A DNA stretch of 54,833 nt from the NCBI RefSeq assembly GCF_000430725.1, contig NZ_AUMO01000069.1, positions 1 to 54,833 on the forward strand, written 5' to 3'. The stretch comes from Azohydromonas australica DSM 1124 (lineage in GTDB: Bacteria; Pseudomonadota; Gammaproteobacteria; Burkholderiales; Burkholderiaceae_C). Below are positions 24,381-33,061 of this stretch, in pieces (the first letter of the stretch is position 1; every line of letters begins with the position of its first letter). Made by a program: the position numbers and the translations under genes. The notes under the pieces were generated by a model. The model had not been told where the DNA came from, made no database searches, and worked only from the letters and a program-made list of their open reading frames with translations.

Positions 24381-25859
24381 TTGAACCTTTCCAGCGACCG
24401 CTGTGACGCTCTGCCCGGCGGCGTTGCGCCAGCCACCGTGGCCGATATCGAGCGCGCCGCCGCCCTGCCCTGGTTGAACGCCATCAAGCCCGACGATCTT
24501 CGGCTGCCGTTTCCCGTCGGCGTGGACTTGGCCGCATGGCTCAGGTCGGAAGCGCGCTGTGCGCAACCATCGCAGGAGGCGTGTCGGACCGCAGCGGTGA
24601 TCCTTCGCGCTGACGATCGCACGTTCGCGCAGGAGGTGGCTGACGCCGCCGTGGCCGCGGCCGACGCACGCATCGCGGGCAAGTCTCGCAAAGGCAAGGT
24701 GCAGCAGTGGGTGGAGATGTTCGTGAAGCGGTATGTCGCACCCGACGGCCCTGGGCGCTCGGTGTCGCAGCTCGCGGAGATGTTTCAGGTCTCCGGCGAG
24801 CGGATCAGGCAGGTGTGCGAAAGGATGCTGCAGGAGCTCCGAGGGGACCGCTTCACCCTGCCGGCGACGATGCGTGTGCTGGAGCTCGCCCAGCGCGCCG
24901 GGCCGTGCACGATCAGCGAGCTCAATGCCCAGCTGCGGCCCCACCTGGGTGACGGCGCCGGCATCGAGGCCGCCATCCACTTCGCCCGCGAGATGGGCCT
25001 CACCGAGATCCCGGTTGAAGTCGTGAGCACGCCGGTTCGCGTCGGCTCGGACATCGTGCGGATTGCGACGGTGCAGCCCGTCGGTGGCACGCCCTGGAGC
25101 GAGGCGATCTTCCGCCTTGCCCAGCATGACGTGAGCTTCATCGGCTGCACGAGCGTGCTCAGGCTGGCGGGCCGCCTGGCGCTCGAGCACGGCGTGGCGC
25201 TGTCCCGCCAGCGCCTGCTGTCGCTCATGCAGGCGGCCCCGGGCTTCACGATGCTTGACGAGGCAGGGGGCTGGTTCACCTATGGGGACCGTGGCCGCGG
25301 CAGCCCGCTGGCCACCCGGGTACGCAAGATCATGGCCGTGGCCAGGGAATCGGTGAGGGTGGACGAGATTGCCGCGGCGCTCATCACGGACGACCACTGG
25401 ATGCCGCGCGACAAGGAGCACGAGTGCTCCATGCCCGCGATGAACGTCCTGCACGCGCTGCTGCGCAGCTGGGACTGGCTCGAACAGCGCGGCTACAACC
25501 GGTTCGTCGCGCGGGAGGCCGTGCCGCTGGACGTACTCTCGGAGTCGGAGCGGCTCGCGGTGCAGGTCATCCAGGCCGGTGGCGGCATCGCCACCTCGGG
25601 GCGGATCAACGACACGCTGGCGGCGAAGCTGCATGTCGGTGTCGAATGGGTGAGCGGCATGCTCAACTCGTCGCCCATCTTCGTCAGGTTCGAGCAGGCG
25701 CTGTACGGGGTGATCGGACAGCGGGTGTCCGAGACCGCGCTGGCAGCCGCCAGGCAAGAGCGGCGCGGGCGCAGGTCGCCGCAAGTGCCGACAGCTCCTG
25801 CCGGCGGCCAGCCGGATCCTGACGGCGAGGGGGCTACGGGCGAGGAGGATGGCCTCTGA
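24381..25859 (+). CDS. Sigma-70 region-4-like multi-helix-turn-helix protein
   Basis: The 492-residue product contains SVSQLAEMFQVSGERIRQVC (about 127-146) and ERMLQELRG, a good match to the sigma region 4 helix-turn-helix that reads -35 elements (xxSRERIRQIxxxALxxLR). No region 2 (-10 reading) motif is seen. The remaining 330 residues look like a string of winged-helix modules (for example ELAQRAGPCTISELNAQL and RKIMAVARESVRVDEIAAAL) and a disordered acidic tail. Start TTG 24381 is uncertain, as it lacks a good ribosome binding site. It may be a regulator or a DNA-recognition protein of a defence or phage-like module. Confidence 0.6.
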   Translation: MNLSSDRCDALPGGVAPATVADIERAAALPWLNAIKPDDLRLPFPVGVDLAAWLRSEARCAQPSQEACRTAAVILRADDRTFAQEVADAAVAAADARIAGKSRKGKVQQWVEMFVKRYVAPDGPGRSVSQLAEMFQVSGERIRQVCERMLQELRGDRFTLPATMRVLELAQRAGPCTISELNAQLRPHLGDGAGIEAAIHFAREMGLTEIPVEVVSTPVRVGSDIVRIATVQPVGGTPWSEAIFRLAQHDVSFIGCTSVLRLAGRLALEHGVALSRQRLLSLMQAAPGFTMLDEAGGWFTYGDRGRGSPLATRVRKIMAVARESVRVDEIAAALITDDHWMPRDKEHECSMPAMNVLHALLRSWDWLEQRGYNRFVAREAVPLDVLSESERLAVQVIQAGGGIATSGRINDTLAAKLHVGVEWVSGMLNSSPIFVRFEQALYGVIGQRVSETALAAARQERRGRRSPQVPTAPAGGQPDPDGEGATGEEDGL

Positions 25860-25987
25860 CGCTCCAGAGCTGCCACGCCGCTTGTCGCCCAGGAGGCAGC
25901 CCCGGCCCACGCGTCATGAGTCGCTTTCACCGGCCCGTCGGCTTGCAGCAGCCCGGTGCCGGCACATGGTTCCTGGAGGAGCAATGC

Positions 25988-26833
25988 ATGGACTGCACCA
26001 TCGAAACGATGCGCCGCGACGAGATCGGGTTTGCCATCGAGCTGGCCGCGGCCGAGGGCTGGAACCCCGGCCTGCATGACGCCGAGTGCTTCCATGCCGC
26101 CGACCCCGGCGGCTTCCTCGTGGCCCGGTGCGGCGGCAAGGCTGTCGGCTGCATCGCGGCCGTGTCGTATGCCGGGCGCTTCGGGTTCATCGGCCTGTAC
26201 ATCGTCGCGCCGCCCTGGCGCGGCCAGGGCATCGGGCGCCGCCTCTGGGACGCGGGCATGGCGCGGCTGGCGGGCCAGGTGGTCGGGCTCGACGGCGTGC
26301 CGGCGCAGCAGGCGTTCTACCGGCGCAGCGGCTTCGAGCTGGCCTGGCAGAACATGCGCTTTGCCGGCACGGCGCGGCATACGCAACAAGCTGAAGCCGC
26401 GCAGATCGTGCCCATGGGCGAGGCTGACTTCGGGGCGCTTTGCGCCCTGGACCGGCGCGTCTTCCCGGCGCCGCGCGAGGCCTTCCTGCGCTGCTGGATC
26501 GCGATGCCCGATGCCACGGCGCTGGCCTGGATGGAGAGCGAGCGCATCGCCGGCTGGGGACTGGTGCGGCGCTGCCGCGTGGGCCACAAGATCGGCCCGC
26601 TTGTGGCCGACGACCCCGCGGTCGCGAGTGCCCTCTATGCCGCCCTGTGCCGCCGGGTGCCCGACGGCGACGCGGTGTTCCTGGACGTGCCCCTGCCCAA
26701 CGCCGACGCGCAGGCCCTGGCGCGGGCGCAGTCGCTGCAGGGCGTGTTCTCGACGGCGCGCATGTATGCCGGTGCCGCACCCGTGCTCGAGCTCGACCGC
26801 CTCTACGGGGTCACGACGTTCGAGCTCGGATAG
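25988..26833 (+). CDS. GNAT N-acetyltransferase, two-domain
   Basis: ATG 25988 follows GGAGGA; the product is 281 residues. The N-terminal GNAT domain has the acetyl-CoA loop (LYIVAPPWRGQGIGRRLWDA, the R/Q-x-x-G-x-G/A pattern RGQGIG) and a C-terminal second domain of the kind paired with it (GPLVADDPAVASALYAALCR). It would acetylate a small molecule or protein in the cytoplasm. Substrate unknown. Context is cargo, not backbone. Confidence 0.8.
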   Translation: MDCTIETMRRDEIGFAIELAAAEGWNPGLHDAECFHAADPGGFLVARCGGKAVGCIAAVSYAGRFGFIGLYIVAPPWRGQGIGRRLWDAGMARLAGQVVGLDGVPAQQAFYRRSGFELAWQNMRFAGTARHTQQAEAAQIVPMGEADFGALCALDRRVFPAPREAFLRCWIAMPDATALAWMESERIAGWGLVRRCRVGHKIGPLVADDPAVASALYAALCRRVPDGDAVFLDVPLPNADAQALARAQSLQGVFSTARMYAGAAPVLELDRLYGVTTFELG

Positions 26834-26875
26834 GAATCCGCCAGGGCGACGCGCTCCCAAGCCACACGGCGCCCG

Positions 26876-27088
26876 CTACGGCCCCACGGTCTGGTTGGCG
26901 CGTGGGTGCCAGTTGCTGGCGCCCTCCTTCCACGGGCACTGCGGGCAGCCGTGGGCGCCGTCGTTGCACTCGTCGGCATCGACCACCCTCACGCCCGCAA
27001 GGACGGCCGCCGCGTGGCACGCCTGCATGGTTCGCGCCCCGCGCAACTCCTCCAGCCGCTGTACTGCAGCCCGCATTCTTCTGTTCAT
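26876..27088 (-). CDS. Small cysteine-containing protein (70 aa)
   Basis: MNRRMRAAVQRLEELRGART then a Cys-rich tail (DECNDGAHGCPQCPWKEGAS). Four Cys and two His could bind a metal. I do not recognise the family. GAGGG lies about eight bases upstream of the ATG at 27088. The bases 27089-27312 hold no supported gene. Confidence 0.4.
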   Translation of the reverse strand: MNRRMRAAVQRLEELRGARTMQACHAAAVLAGVRVVDADECNDGAHGCPQCPWKEGASNWHPRANQTVGP

Positions 27089-27312
27089 TCGCGGCCCTCA
27101 CGCTCGATCAAGCCCAAGCCGACTGCTGTCCCAGGAACGGTGACCATGAGCTGGTGCTGCAGTGCGGCTTGCGCTGGGCTTTTACCCGATCCACCAGCTT
27201 TGGGCTGGCCTGCCACATCGGCCTGGGCGGTGACCGTACCCTCATCTCGATGAGGCGAGGCCTGCAGTTTCTTGCGCTGAGGACAAGCCGAGCAGCTGCA
27301 GCAGTTGACCGG

Positions 27313-27783
27313 TCAAACGGCTTTCATGTAGACGCCAAGACGCTCGCCGTCATGGATGACGCTGTCCAGCAGCTGCCACCTGCGACGCTGCAGCAGGCGT
27401 TGTGCGGAGCTCGTGCCGCAATAGATGCGGTTGAAACCCAACTCGCGCGCTTGTTCCTCCAAGGCACCCAGCAGCAGCCCGCCGATGCCCTGGCCCCGCA
27501 TGGCGGGATGCACCAGCCCTGCTGCCGCCCACGGCAACAAGTGGACGTGACTTTCGATGGGCTGCGCCTTGAGCGCCGCAACGCCACAAACCCGTCCTGC
27601 TTCCAGGGCCACCACCCCGACCGGCAGGCTGCCTCGATGGGCGTAAGCCCACAGGTCCAGCAACGCAGGCCCTCTGCCGCCCGGGCCATAGTAGGCCGGC
27701 CACTGCGCCTCGAACCATTCGCGCAGGACCGCAATGGCCTGCGGGATCGATGCCAGCAGCTCGATGGAGAAGCGTTCGTGCAT
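27313..27783 (-). CDS. GNAT N-acetyltransferase
   Basis: From ATG 27783 the product is 156 residues, a normal length for a single GNAT domain. Landmarks are VGVVALEAGRVCGVAALKA, VHPAMRGQGIGGLLLGALEE (acetyl-CoA binding, RGQGIG) and LGFNRIYCGTSSAQRLLQRR. The frame stays open upstream to 27936, but that extension is not GNAT-like, so the internal ATG with GGAG about nine bases upstream was preferred. Confidence 0.78.
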   Translation of the reverse strand: MHERFSIELLASIPQAIAVLREWFEAQWPAYYGPGGRGPALLDLWAYAHRGSLPVGVVALEAGRVCGVAALKAQPIESHVHLLPWAAAGLVHPAMRGQGIGGLLLGALEEQARELGFNRIYCGTSSAQRLLQRRRWQLLDSVIHDGERLGVYMKAV

Positions 27784-28123
27784 GCGACCCTGCTCCAGCA
27801 AACAACTCCCTTGCATCACGGCGTCACGCACCCATGCCGCACAGGGCTGCGGCATGGGGAGGCGGTCCAGCCTGCCGTGAGGCCTGGCCTGCACACGGGC
27901 CAGGAGTACCTGGCTCGCGTCCCGACGCCGCAGCACTTTGCCCAGTCAGCGCCAGTGCGGCACCGCAGGCGGCCGGCCATCCCGGTGTCTGCGTCACGCA
28001 CTCCCGCGGTCGGCAGGCCCCGCCGTTATTGCATTGCCGCAATCAATGTGTGCTCCAGCGCGCATGGCGCCTGCGCGGATGCAACTTACAGTGCCTCCAC
28101 CCAATCCCTGCCGGAGCCGATCC

Positions 28124-28768
28124 ATGAGCCTCTGCGCCTTGCCGTCCAGGCTGTCCCCTGTCCACCTGTACTACGCTCCCGGCGCCTGCTCGCTGGCCGT
28201 GCACATCGCGCTGCGCGAGCTCGACCTGCCGTTCCAAGCCACGGCCGTGGATCTCGCCACGCACACCACGGCCGACGGCGCCAATTACTACGACATCTCC
28301 CCTCGCGGCTACGTGCCGCTGCTGGAGCTGGCCGACGGCTCGCGCCATACCGAGGTCGGCGCGTTGCTGCAACACCTGGCCGACCTGGACCCGGCGCAGG
28401 CGCTCATTGGTGCGGTCGGCTCGGCACGGCGGCTGGCCGTCACCGGGTGGGTGGCCTTCGTCGGCACCGAGCTGCACAAGACCTTCAGCCCGTGGCTGTG
28501 GCACAAGGAGACGGCCGACTCCACGCGCAAGGCAGTCAAGGCCAAGATCGCCACGCGCTTTGCCGAGCTTGATGCAGTGCTGGCGCGGCAAGACTGCCTG
28601 GCCGGCGACTTCAGCGTCGCCGACACCTACGCCTACACGATCGTCAACTGGAGCAGTTTCCTGATGATGACGCTGGCGCCGTACCCGAACCTCAAGGCCT
28701 ATCTCGCGCGCGTGGCACAGCGCCCGCGCGTGCAGGATGCGCTGCGTGCCGAGGGGCTGCTGAAGTAA
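28124..28768 (+). CDS. gstA: Glutathione S-transferase (beta-class-like)
   Basis: From ATG 28124 the product is 214 residues. The thioredoxin-like N-terminal domain begins LYYAPGACSLAVHIALRELD, the beta-class hallmark around the catalytic Cys, and has a GYVPLLEL cis-Pro block (about 60-67). The helical C-terminal domain ends with LAGDFSVADTYAYTIVNW. The gene conjugates or transfers glutathione for detoxification. Its 3' end overlaps the extended frame of the convergent YpsA-like pseudogene. Confidence 0.82.
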   Translation: MSLCALPSRLSPVHLYYAPGACSLAVHIALRELDLPFQATAVDLATHTTADGANYYDISPRGYVPLLELADGSRHTEVGALLQHLADLDPAQALIGAVGSARRLAVTGWVAFVGTELHKTFSPWLWHKETADSTRKAVKAKIATRFAELDAVLARQDCLAGDFSVADTYAYTIVNWSSFLMMTLAPYPNLKAYLARVAQRPRVQDALRAEGLLK

Positions 28769-29323
28769 GCCGGCCCATCAATGCACCCGGCACGTGAGGC
28801 ACCATGCCGGTGCCCTCGCCTGCGCCGCAGCGACTCGGCGCCTGCAATGGCAGTCATCCGCGCCAGCGCATCGAGCACTTCAACCGTGAACGATCTGATG
28901 TCCGGCGCTTCGCTGGCGCGCGGCCCGGCGACGTTGAGGGCGGAAATGGCGTTGGCCTTGGTCCAGGCCCGTAGTGCCTGCCGCCAGTCCATGCCGGGGT
29001 GCAGGTGCAGCCAGGGCTTGGCGAGCCGCTCGGCAAAAAGCAGCGTCTCGTGGCTGCCGCCGGTGAGCTGCGGTGCGATGGACAAGATCAGCGTGGCGTG
29101 CGAGTCGCGCACGTTGGCCTCGGTGCGCTGGCGGTAACCGCCGCCGTCGGGCACCTCGGTGAGCTGGTAGCGCGCCGGGATGATGCCGTCCTCGGCCATG
29201 CGCCCCGCCGGACACCAGCCGCCATGCGGCACGCGGTGCGCTGTTGGCCCAGTCCAGAGCCACGCGGTCCGCTCCCGTCTGGCCACCGGAGACGATGCGC
29301 TCGATCAACACCCGTGCGCCCAT
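28699..29323 (-). pseudogene. YpsA-like / putative molybdenum carrier family, frameshifted
   Basis: The minus strand from ATG 29323 encodes MGARVLIERIVSGGQTGADR and VALDWA, then shifts frame at about 29240; the second frame continues HRVPHGGWCPAGRMAEDGII, TEVPDGGGYRQRTEANVRDS, PWLHLHPG and FTVEVLDALARM. The GGQTGAD and GWCPAGR motifs identify the Rossmann-like YpsA family. Expected and observed sequence differ by one extra base (or two missing). The tail beyond residue about 165 reads through to 28699, overlapping the GST gene, so the original stop is also lost. The lesion may be real or a sequencing error. Confidence 0.7.
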
Positions 29324-29328
29324 GGCCT

Positions 29329-29709
29329 TCAGCTGCGGTTGCACACCGCCTTGGTGATGCCGCCGCCCACCGTGCCCGGTCCCGCGGTCATCCAGTCGCC
29401 AAACACCATCCCGCCGCGCGTGGGATCGCCGCCGCCCATGCGTCCCTTGTAGGCCTGGTACTGCACCAGGCGGTGGCGCCGCCCCGCGCAGTCGATCTCG
29501 TAAAGGAACTGCATGGACAAGTCGAAGTCGGTCACGGGCTGCGCCATGTCCTTCAGCGCCCAGACCTGGCGCACGGAGCCTTCGACGCGGACCGTTTCCG
29601 GATCGACGTACCAGACCGCCTTGGCGTCGTCTTGCCCGAGCGCCGTCCAGGCGCCCCAAGTCGGCGCCGTGGCCGTGAGCGTGGCCACCAGCATCAGTGC
29701 TGCCTTCAT
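29329..29709 (-). CDS. Small exported protein, surface-adhesin-E-like
   Basis: From ATG 29709 (GGAGGG upstream) the 126-residue product has a signal peptide (MKAALMLVATLTATAPTWGA). The mature part (WYVDPETVRVEGSVRQVWAL, MQFLYEIDCAGRRHRLVQYQ) has the beta-strand pattern and YDPxTI-x(n)-V.vW.l layout of the small adhesin-E-like periplasmic family. It ends five bases before the frameshifted YpsA-like gene, so the two were an operon. Function of the family is poorly defined. Confidence 0.65.
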   Translation of the reverse strand: MKAALMLVATLTATAPTWGAWTALGQDDAKAVWYVDPETVRVEGSVRQVWALKDMAQPVTDFDLSMQFLYEIDCAGRRHRLVQYQAYKGRMGGGDPTRGGMVFGDWMTAGPGTVGGGITKAVCNRS

Positions 29710-29888
29710 CGTGCCCTCCCCGCTGTGCGCCTCGATTTTTCGGGGGGCCCTGCGGACGACAGAAGACCGGGAAAACAGGTGTCGGCGACACGCCACGGCC
29801 ACCGCACAAGCTGGCTGCGCCCATGCGACGCTTGGTTGTTGTGTTGGCCGCGGGCGCATGCGGGACGGGAAGCGCCGCGCCGGGACGG

Positions 29889-30521
29889 CTACACCACCGG
29901 ATCGGAAAACCGCTGCGCCTGCGGGCGCGTGCTGGCGAACGAGGGCCGCTCGGAAATACGCGCGAACCACTCGGCCAGGTGCGGATGCACGGCCTTCCAG
30001 TCGAACTCGGGCAGCCGCAGTTCCAGGTAGCCCAGCACGGTGCCCGTGGCGATGTCGGCCAGCCCGAAGGCCTCCCCCAGCACGTACGTCGCGCCGGGGC
30101 GCACGGCCTGCGCCAAGGCTGCCGTGCCGGCTTCGATCTTGCGCCGCTGGCGCTCCAGCCACGGCGCGCTGCAGCCCTCGCCGCGCAGGCGCTCGAAGAG
30201 CGTGAGCACGGTGGCGTCGCACACGCCATCGGCGATGACTTCCAACCGCCGCGCGGCCAGCCGCCCATCGACGTCGCGCGGTACCAGCGGCGGCTCGGAG
30301 TACCTGGCCTCCAGCCATTCGAGGATGAAGTGCGACTCGAACACGGTGCTGCCGTCGTCCAGGATGAGCACCGGCAGCTTGCCCAGCGGGTTGTAGCGCG
30401 GCGCCGTCGCGTCGCGGTCCCAGGGCACCTCGGTGACGAGCTCGAAGGCAAGCCCCTTCTCGGCCAGCGCGATGCGCACCTTGCGCGCGTAGGGGCTGGG
30501 CGTGGCACTGAGCAGTTTCAT
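29889..30521 (-). CDS. Glutathione S-transferase family protein
   Basis: A 210-residue protein starting MKLLSATPSPYARKVRIALA with the N-terminal thioredoxin fold (GLAFELVTEVPWDRDA, NPLGKLPVLILDDG, ES-x-FILEWLE) and an alpha-helical C-terminal domain with FGLADIATGTVLGYLE. The conserved P in GKLPVL and the ES turn bind glutathione. It differs clearly from the GST at 28124, so the two are not a recent duplication. The start at 30521 lies upstream of a strong-looking GGAGCG. Confidence 0.82.
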   Translation of the reverse strand: MKLLSATPSPYARKVRIALAEKGLAFELVTEVPWDRDATAPRYNPLGKLPVLILDDGSTVFESHFILEWLEARYSEPPLVPRDVDGRLAARRLEVIADGVCDATVLTLFERLRGEGCSAPWLERQRRKIEAGTAALAQAVRPGATYVLGEAFGLADIATGTVLGYLELRLPEFDWKAVHPHLAEWFARISERPSFASTRPQAQRFSDPVV

Positions 30522-30604
30522 GGGGGCGCTCCTTCACGGACAACACCGCGCCGGGCCCGCGTGAGAGACAGCCGGCGCGCGAGCTGTCCAAGATACGCCC
30601 GTTG

Positions 30605-30770
30605 CCCTGGGGCCATCGAACACGCGCTGGCGCTGTCGGGCCTGGACGAGCCGCTTACCGCTGCCCGACTCCGCGACCTGTGCGCCACTGCGCCAGCGCC
30701 TGTCTTCCGTGCGAGCCCCGAGCCCCGAGCGGGCATCGCTGCCACCCGCTTCCTGTGCGCCCGGGACCGG
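30605..30770 (+). pseudogene. Partial diverged copy of the replication-P-like module
   Basis: The plus strand gives AIEHALALSGLDEPLTAARL, RDLCATAPAPVFRAS, matching AIEHALELVDPAEPPTAAQF, RDLCSTAPAPAFRAQ of the gene at 23897. Roughly three in four bases agree across 110 bp (CCATCGA-CACGCGCTGG, then CGCGACCTGTGC). No start codon or stop belongs to it. It marks a second decayed copy of the phage-like module in this region. Confidence 0.6.
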
Positions 30771-30941
30771 CTCTGGGTCCGATGACATGAGCGCGCGGGC
30801 ATTTTGCGAAGGCGGCCGCGCCGCCGCCCAGCTCTTGCTCACCCCGGCTTCTGGTCCAAGCTGTCGGACATCAGGCAGCAATGTTGCCGCCTGAAGATAA
30901 GCGCCTAGGGCTCAACCGCATACCTTCCGGCGAGAGACAGC

Positions 30942-31481
30942 ATGAATTGCGACCTGATCTTGATTGCCAATGCCAGCGAGGCACGGTTGCTGGCCCGCAC
31001 CGGCGATGCCGCGGAACTGGTCGTGCTCGACGCTGTGCTGCGGTCTGAGGTCCACGCGCCGTCCGGCCTGGAGCAGCCAGCGGCCAACCAGAGCGTCTGG
31101 GCGGATAACAGCCTCGGTGACAGCCACGTCCCTGCAAGACCGCTGGACCCGTTTCGTGGCCGCATGCGCCGGTTCGCCGCCATGGTGGCCTGCCGCTTCG
31201 AGCAGGAACTCTCCAGCCGGCACTTCGACCGCGTGGCGGTGTTTGCCGCCTGCCCCTTCCTGAGTGAGCTCATGCGCCAACTCAGCCCCGCTACCAAGAG
31301 GTCGCTGCGAGCCGTCGTCGATGCCGACATCTCTGATCTCGATCCGACCCAGACCGCCCGGCGTAGCGAGCAAGAACTGCAGGCAGGCGAATACGCGAAC
31401 CGGCAACGGGAGGCGGCGGATCGGGAACGTCGGCTGCGCCGCTTTGCGGGTGCAATACTGGAAGAGAAGGCCGCAGCCTGA
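30942..31481 (+). CDS. Host-attachment / baeRF-family protein (eRF1-like fold)
   Basis: A 179-residue protein opening MNCDLILIANASEARLLART. The pattern LIANASEARLL, a middle with RRFAAMVACRFEQELSSRHF and a RVAVFAACPFLSELMRQLSP core followed by SLRAVVDADISDL matches the host attachment (Attachment protein) family, a bacterial eRF1 domain-like family. Such proteins are proposed to act at ribosomes or in RNA metabolism. The C-terminal 40 residues form a charged helix not usually seen. It starts a co-directional group of six genes up to 36769. Confidence 0.7.
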   Translation: MNCDLILIANASEARLLARTGDAAELVVLDAVLRSEVHAPSGLEQPAANQSVWADNSLGDSHVPARPLDPFRGRMRRFAAMVACRFEQELSSRHFDRVAVFAACPFLSELMRQLSPATKRSLRAVVDADISDLDPTQTARRSEQELQAGEYANRQREAADRERRLRRFAGAILEEKAAA

Positions 31482-31563
31482 ATCGGCAGGCCGGGTGCGG
31501 CTTGCGGCCGGTGCTCGATGCGCTGGAGCGCCAAGCCTGCCGCGCTGACTCGCAAACGACTCA

Positions 31564-31941
31564 ATGCCCCGCGCGCCCACCGAGGCCACGGCCCGCGCGC
31601 TGGTGCTGGTGGCCAGCGGCAGATCCGTCCAGGAGGCCGCCACTGCCGCAGGCATCGCCGTCAGCACGCTGACCCGCGCCATGAAGCGCACTGGCGTGAC
31701 CACGAACCGGCGGCGCAGCCGGCGCACGGCGGTCGAAATCCAGGCAGCCATGGAAGCAGCCAAGGAACAGGCCCAGGCACTGGCGATGGAGCGGGAGGCC
31801 CGCCCACCCAAGGTGCCCACGAAAACGGCGCTGCAGCGCCTGCACTGGCTGCAGGTTGAACTGGAGCAGCAAGGCCGCAAGGAAGCCTCCGATCTGCGCG
31901 CCGTGTTGGATTGGGTTCAGAGGAAAAAGCCGCCCCGGTAA
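31564..31941 (+). CDS. Small helix-turn-helix protein with coiled-coil tail
   Basis: The 125-residue product has an N-terminal helix-turn-helix (ARALVLVASGRSVQEAATAA, GIAVSTLTRAMKRTGV, residues about 9-45) and a long Ala/Glu/Lys-rich helix (AVEIQAAMEAAKEQAQALAM). It resembles small plasmid DNA-binding or KfrA-like proteins but is not assignable. Possible regulator of the gene group that follows. The 150 bp downstream contain the TTG start and ribosome binding site of the next gene. Confidence 0.6.
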   Translation: MPRAPTEATARALVLVASGRSVQEAATAAGIAVSTLTRAMKRTGVTTNRRRSRRTAVEIQAAMEAAKEQAQALAMEREARPPKVPTKTALQRLHWLQVELEQQGRKEASDLRAVLDWVQRKKPPR

Positions 31942-32092
31942 GCCGGCCGGCGGTTCAGGCAAGCGCGTACATGCCGTCCATGCCAAGAAATATGCGCTGC
32001 ACATCGTTGACTGGCTCATCCAGTGAGCCTCGCGTCGGCGATGATGACGCCATACCAAGCCACACGAGTGGCATGACGAGGGAGACCCAGCC

Positions 32093-33061
32093 TTGAATCC
32101 GACGCATCCGATTTCCCCGGAGTTCCTGCACGACTTGCGCAGCGGCAAGCTGCAACCGATCCTGGACGCCGTCCGACTCGACGACACGCTGTTGCTGGGC
32201 CTGCGCGGCAGCTACGTCTCGGTCTACTACCGCGGCGGCAAGCTGCTGATGCTGCAGCCGCGCGCGCAGGGCAGCTACCGTGTGGGCTTCAACCACGACT
32301 ATGACGTCGCGGGCGAGCTGCAAGCCCGGCTTCAGCGCATGGGCAGCGCCGCGGTGCTGGAGCGGGCGATCGCGAGTCCGGACGACAGCCGCGCCGTCGT
32401 GGAGGTGCTGTGGGAGCTCAAGCGGTTGATGGACGTGCATCCGAAGATGCGCTCGGCGCATGAGCGCGAGTTCCAGCAGCTCATCGTGCGCGAGAACAAC
32501 CGCACCCGCAGCGCCAACCAGACCCACTACTTCATCACCGACATCGAGCACGCGCATGGGGATGCGCGCTTTGACATGCTGGGCGTACGCTGGCTGCATG
32601 ACGAGCGCCGGCGCGGCGACCGGCTGCTGCCGGTGATCTTCGAGGTCAAGTACGGCAAGGACTCGCTCGACGGGACGGCCGGCCTGGTCAAGCATCTGGA
32701 CGACATGCGCCAGCGCCTGGGCGACCAGGGCTTCGTCGAGGGACTGCGCGTCAACATCGCGGGGCAGTTCAACCAGCTCGCCGAACTCGGGCTGATGGAG
32801 TTCAACCGCAGCGCCGCCATCGAGACGTTCTCCGTGAGCATGGATCGCCCGCAGGTCGTCATCGTGCTGGCGGGGTACAACCCGCGCTCGAGCAAGCTGC
32901 GTGACGTCCTGGCCCAGCTCGACCGGTTCGACCAGCCGGACATGCCTTTTGACTTGCGCTTTTTCCACGCGGTCTTCTCGGGCTACGCCATGCACGAATG
33001 CGCCATGCTGGGGCTGGCGCAGTTCCGCGCGCTGGTCGAGTCGCTGGAGGCCAAGGGCTGA
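32093..33061 (+). CDS. PD-(D/E)XK-nuclease-like protein upstream of ADP-ribosylhydrolase
   Basis: The 322-residue product contains RFDMLGVRW (Asp161) and LLPVIFEVKYG (Glu184-Val-Lys186), a D...ExK pattern on adjacent beta strands like that of restriction-type nucleases. Upstream is a long helical region with a REFQQLIVRENNRTRS stretch, and the middle has HYFITDIEH. I do not recognise the specific family. The start is TTG 32093 (GGGAGAC upstream), less certain than the rest. The stop TGA overlaps the next ATG (ATGA), so it is translationally coupled to the ADP-ribosylglycohydrolase gene. Composition matches its neighbours, so this set may have travelled together. Confidence 0.6.
   Translation: MNPTHPISPEFLHDLRSGKLQPILDAVRLDDTLLLGLRGSYVSVYYRGGKLLMLQPRAQGSYRVGFNHDYDVAGELQARLQRMGSAAVLERAIASPDDSRAVVEVLWELKRLMDVHPKMRSAHEREFQQLIVRENNRTRSANQTHYFITDIEHAHGDARFDMLGVRWLHDERRRGDRLLPVIFEVKYGKDSLDGTAGLVKHLDDMRQRLGDQGFVEGLRVNIAGQFNQLAELGLMEFNRSAAIETFSVSMDRPQVVIVLAGYNPRSSKLRDVLAQLDRFDQPDMPFDLRFFHAVFSGYAMHECAMLGLAQFRALVESLEAKG

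Noticed and set aside
26440..28572. 710-codon plus-strand open frame
   Set aside because: Shadow frame of the two-domain GNAT gene and neighbours; rich in Arg and Ala with no domain.
30912..31880. Minus-strand frame of 322 codons as a gene
   Set aside because: Overlaps the baeRF and HTH genes, and its text is Ser/Arg-rich without motifs.
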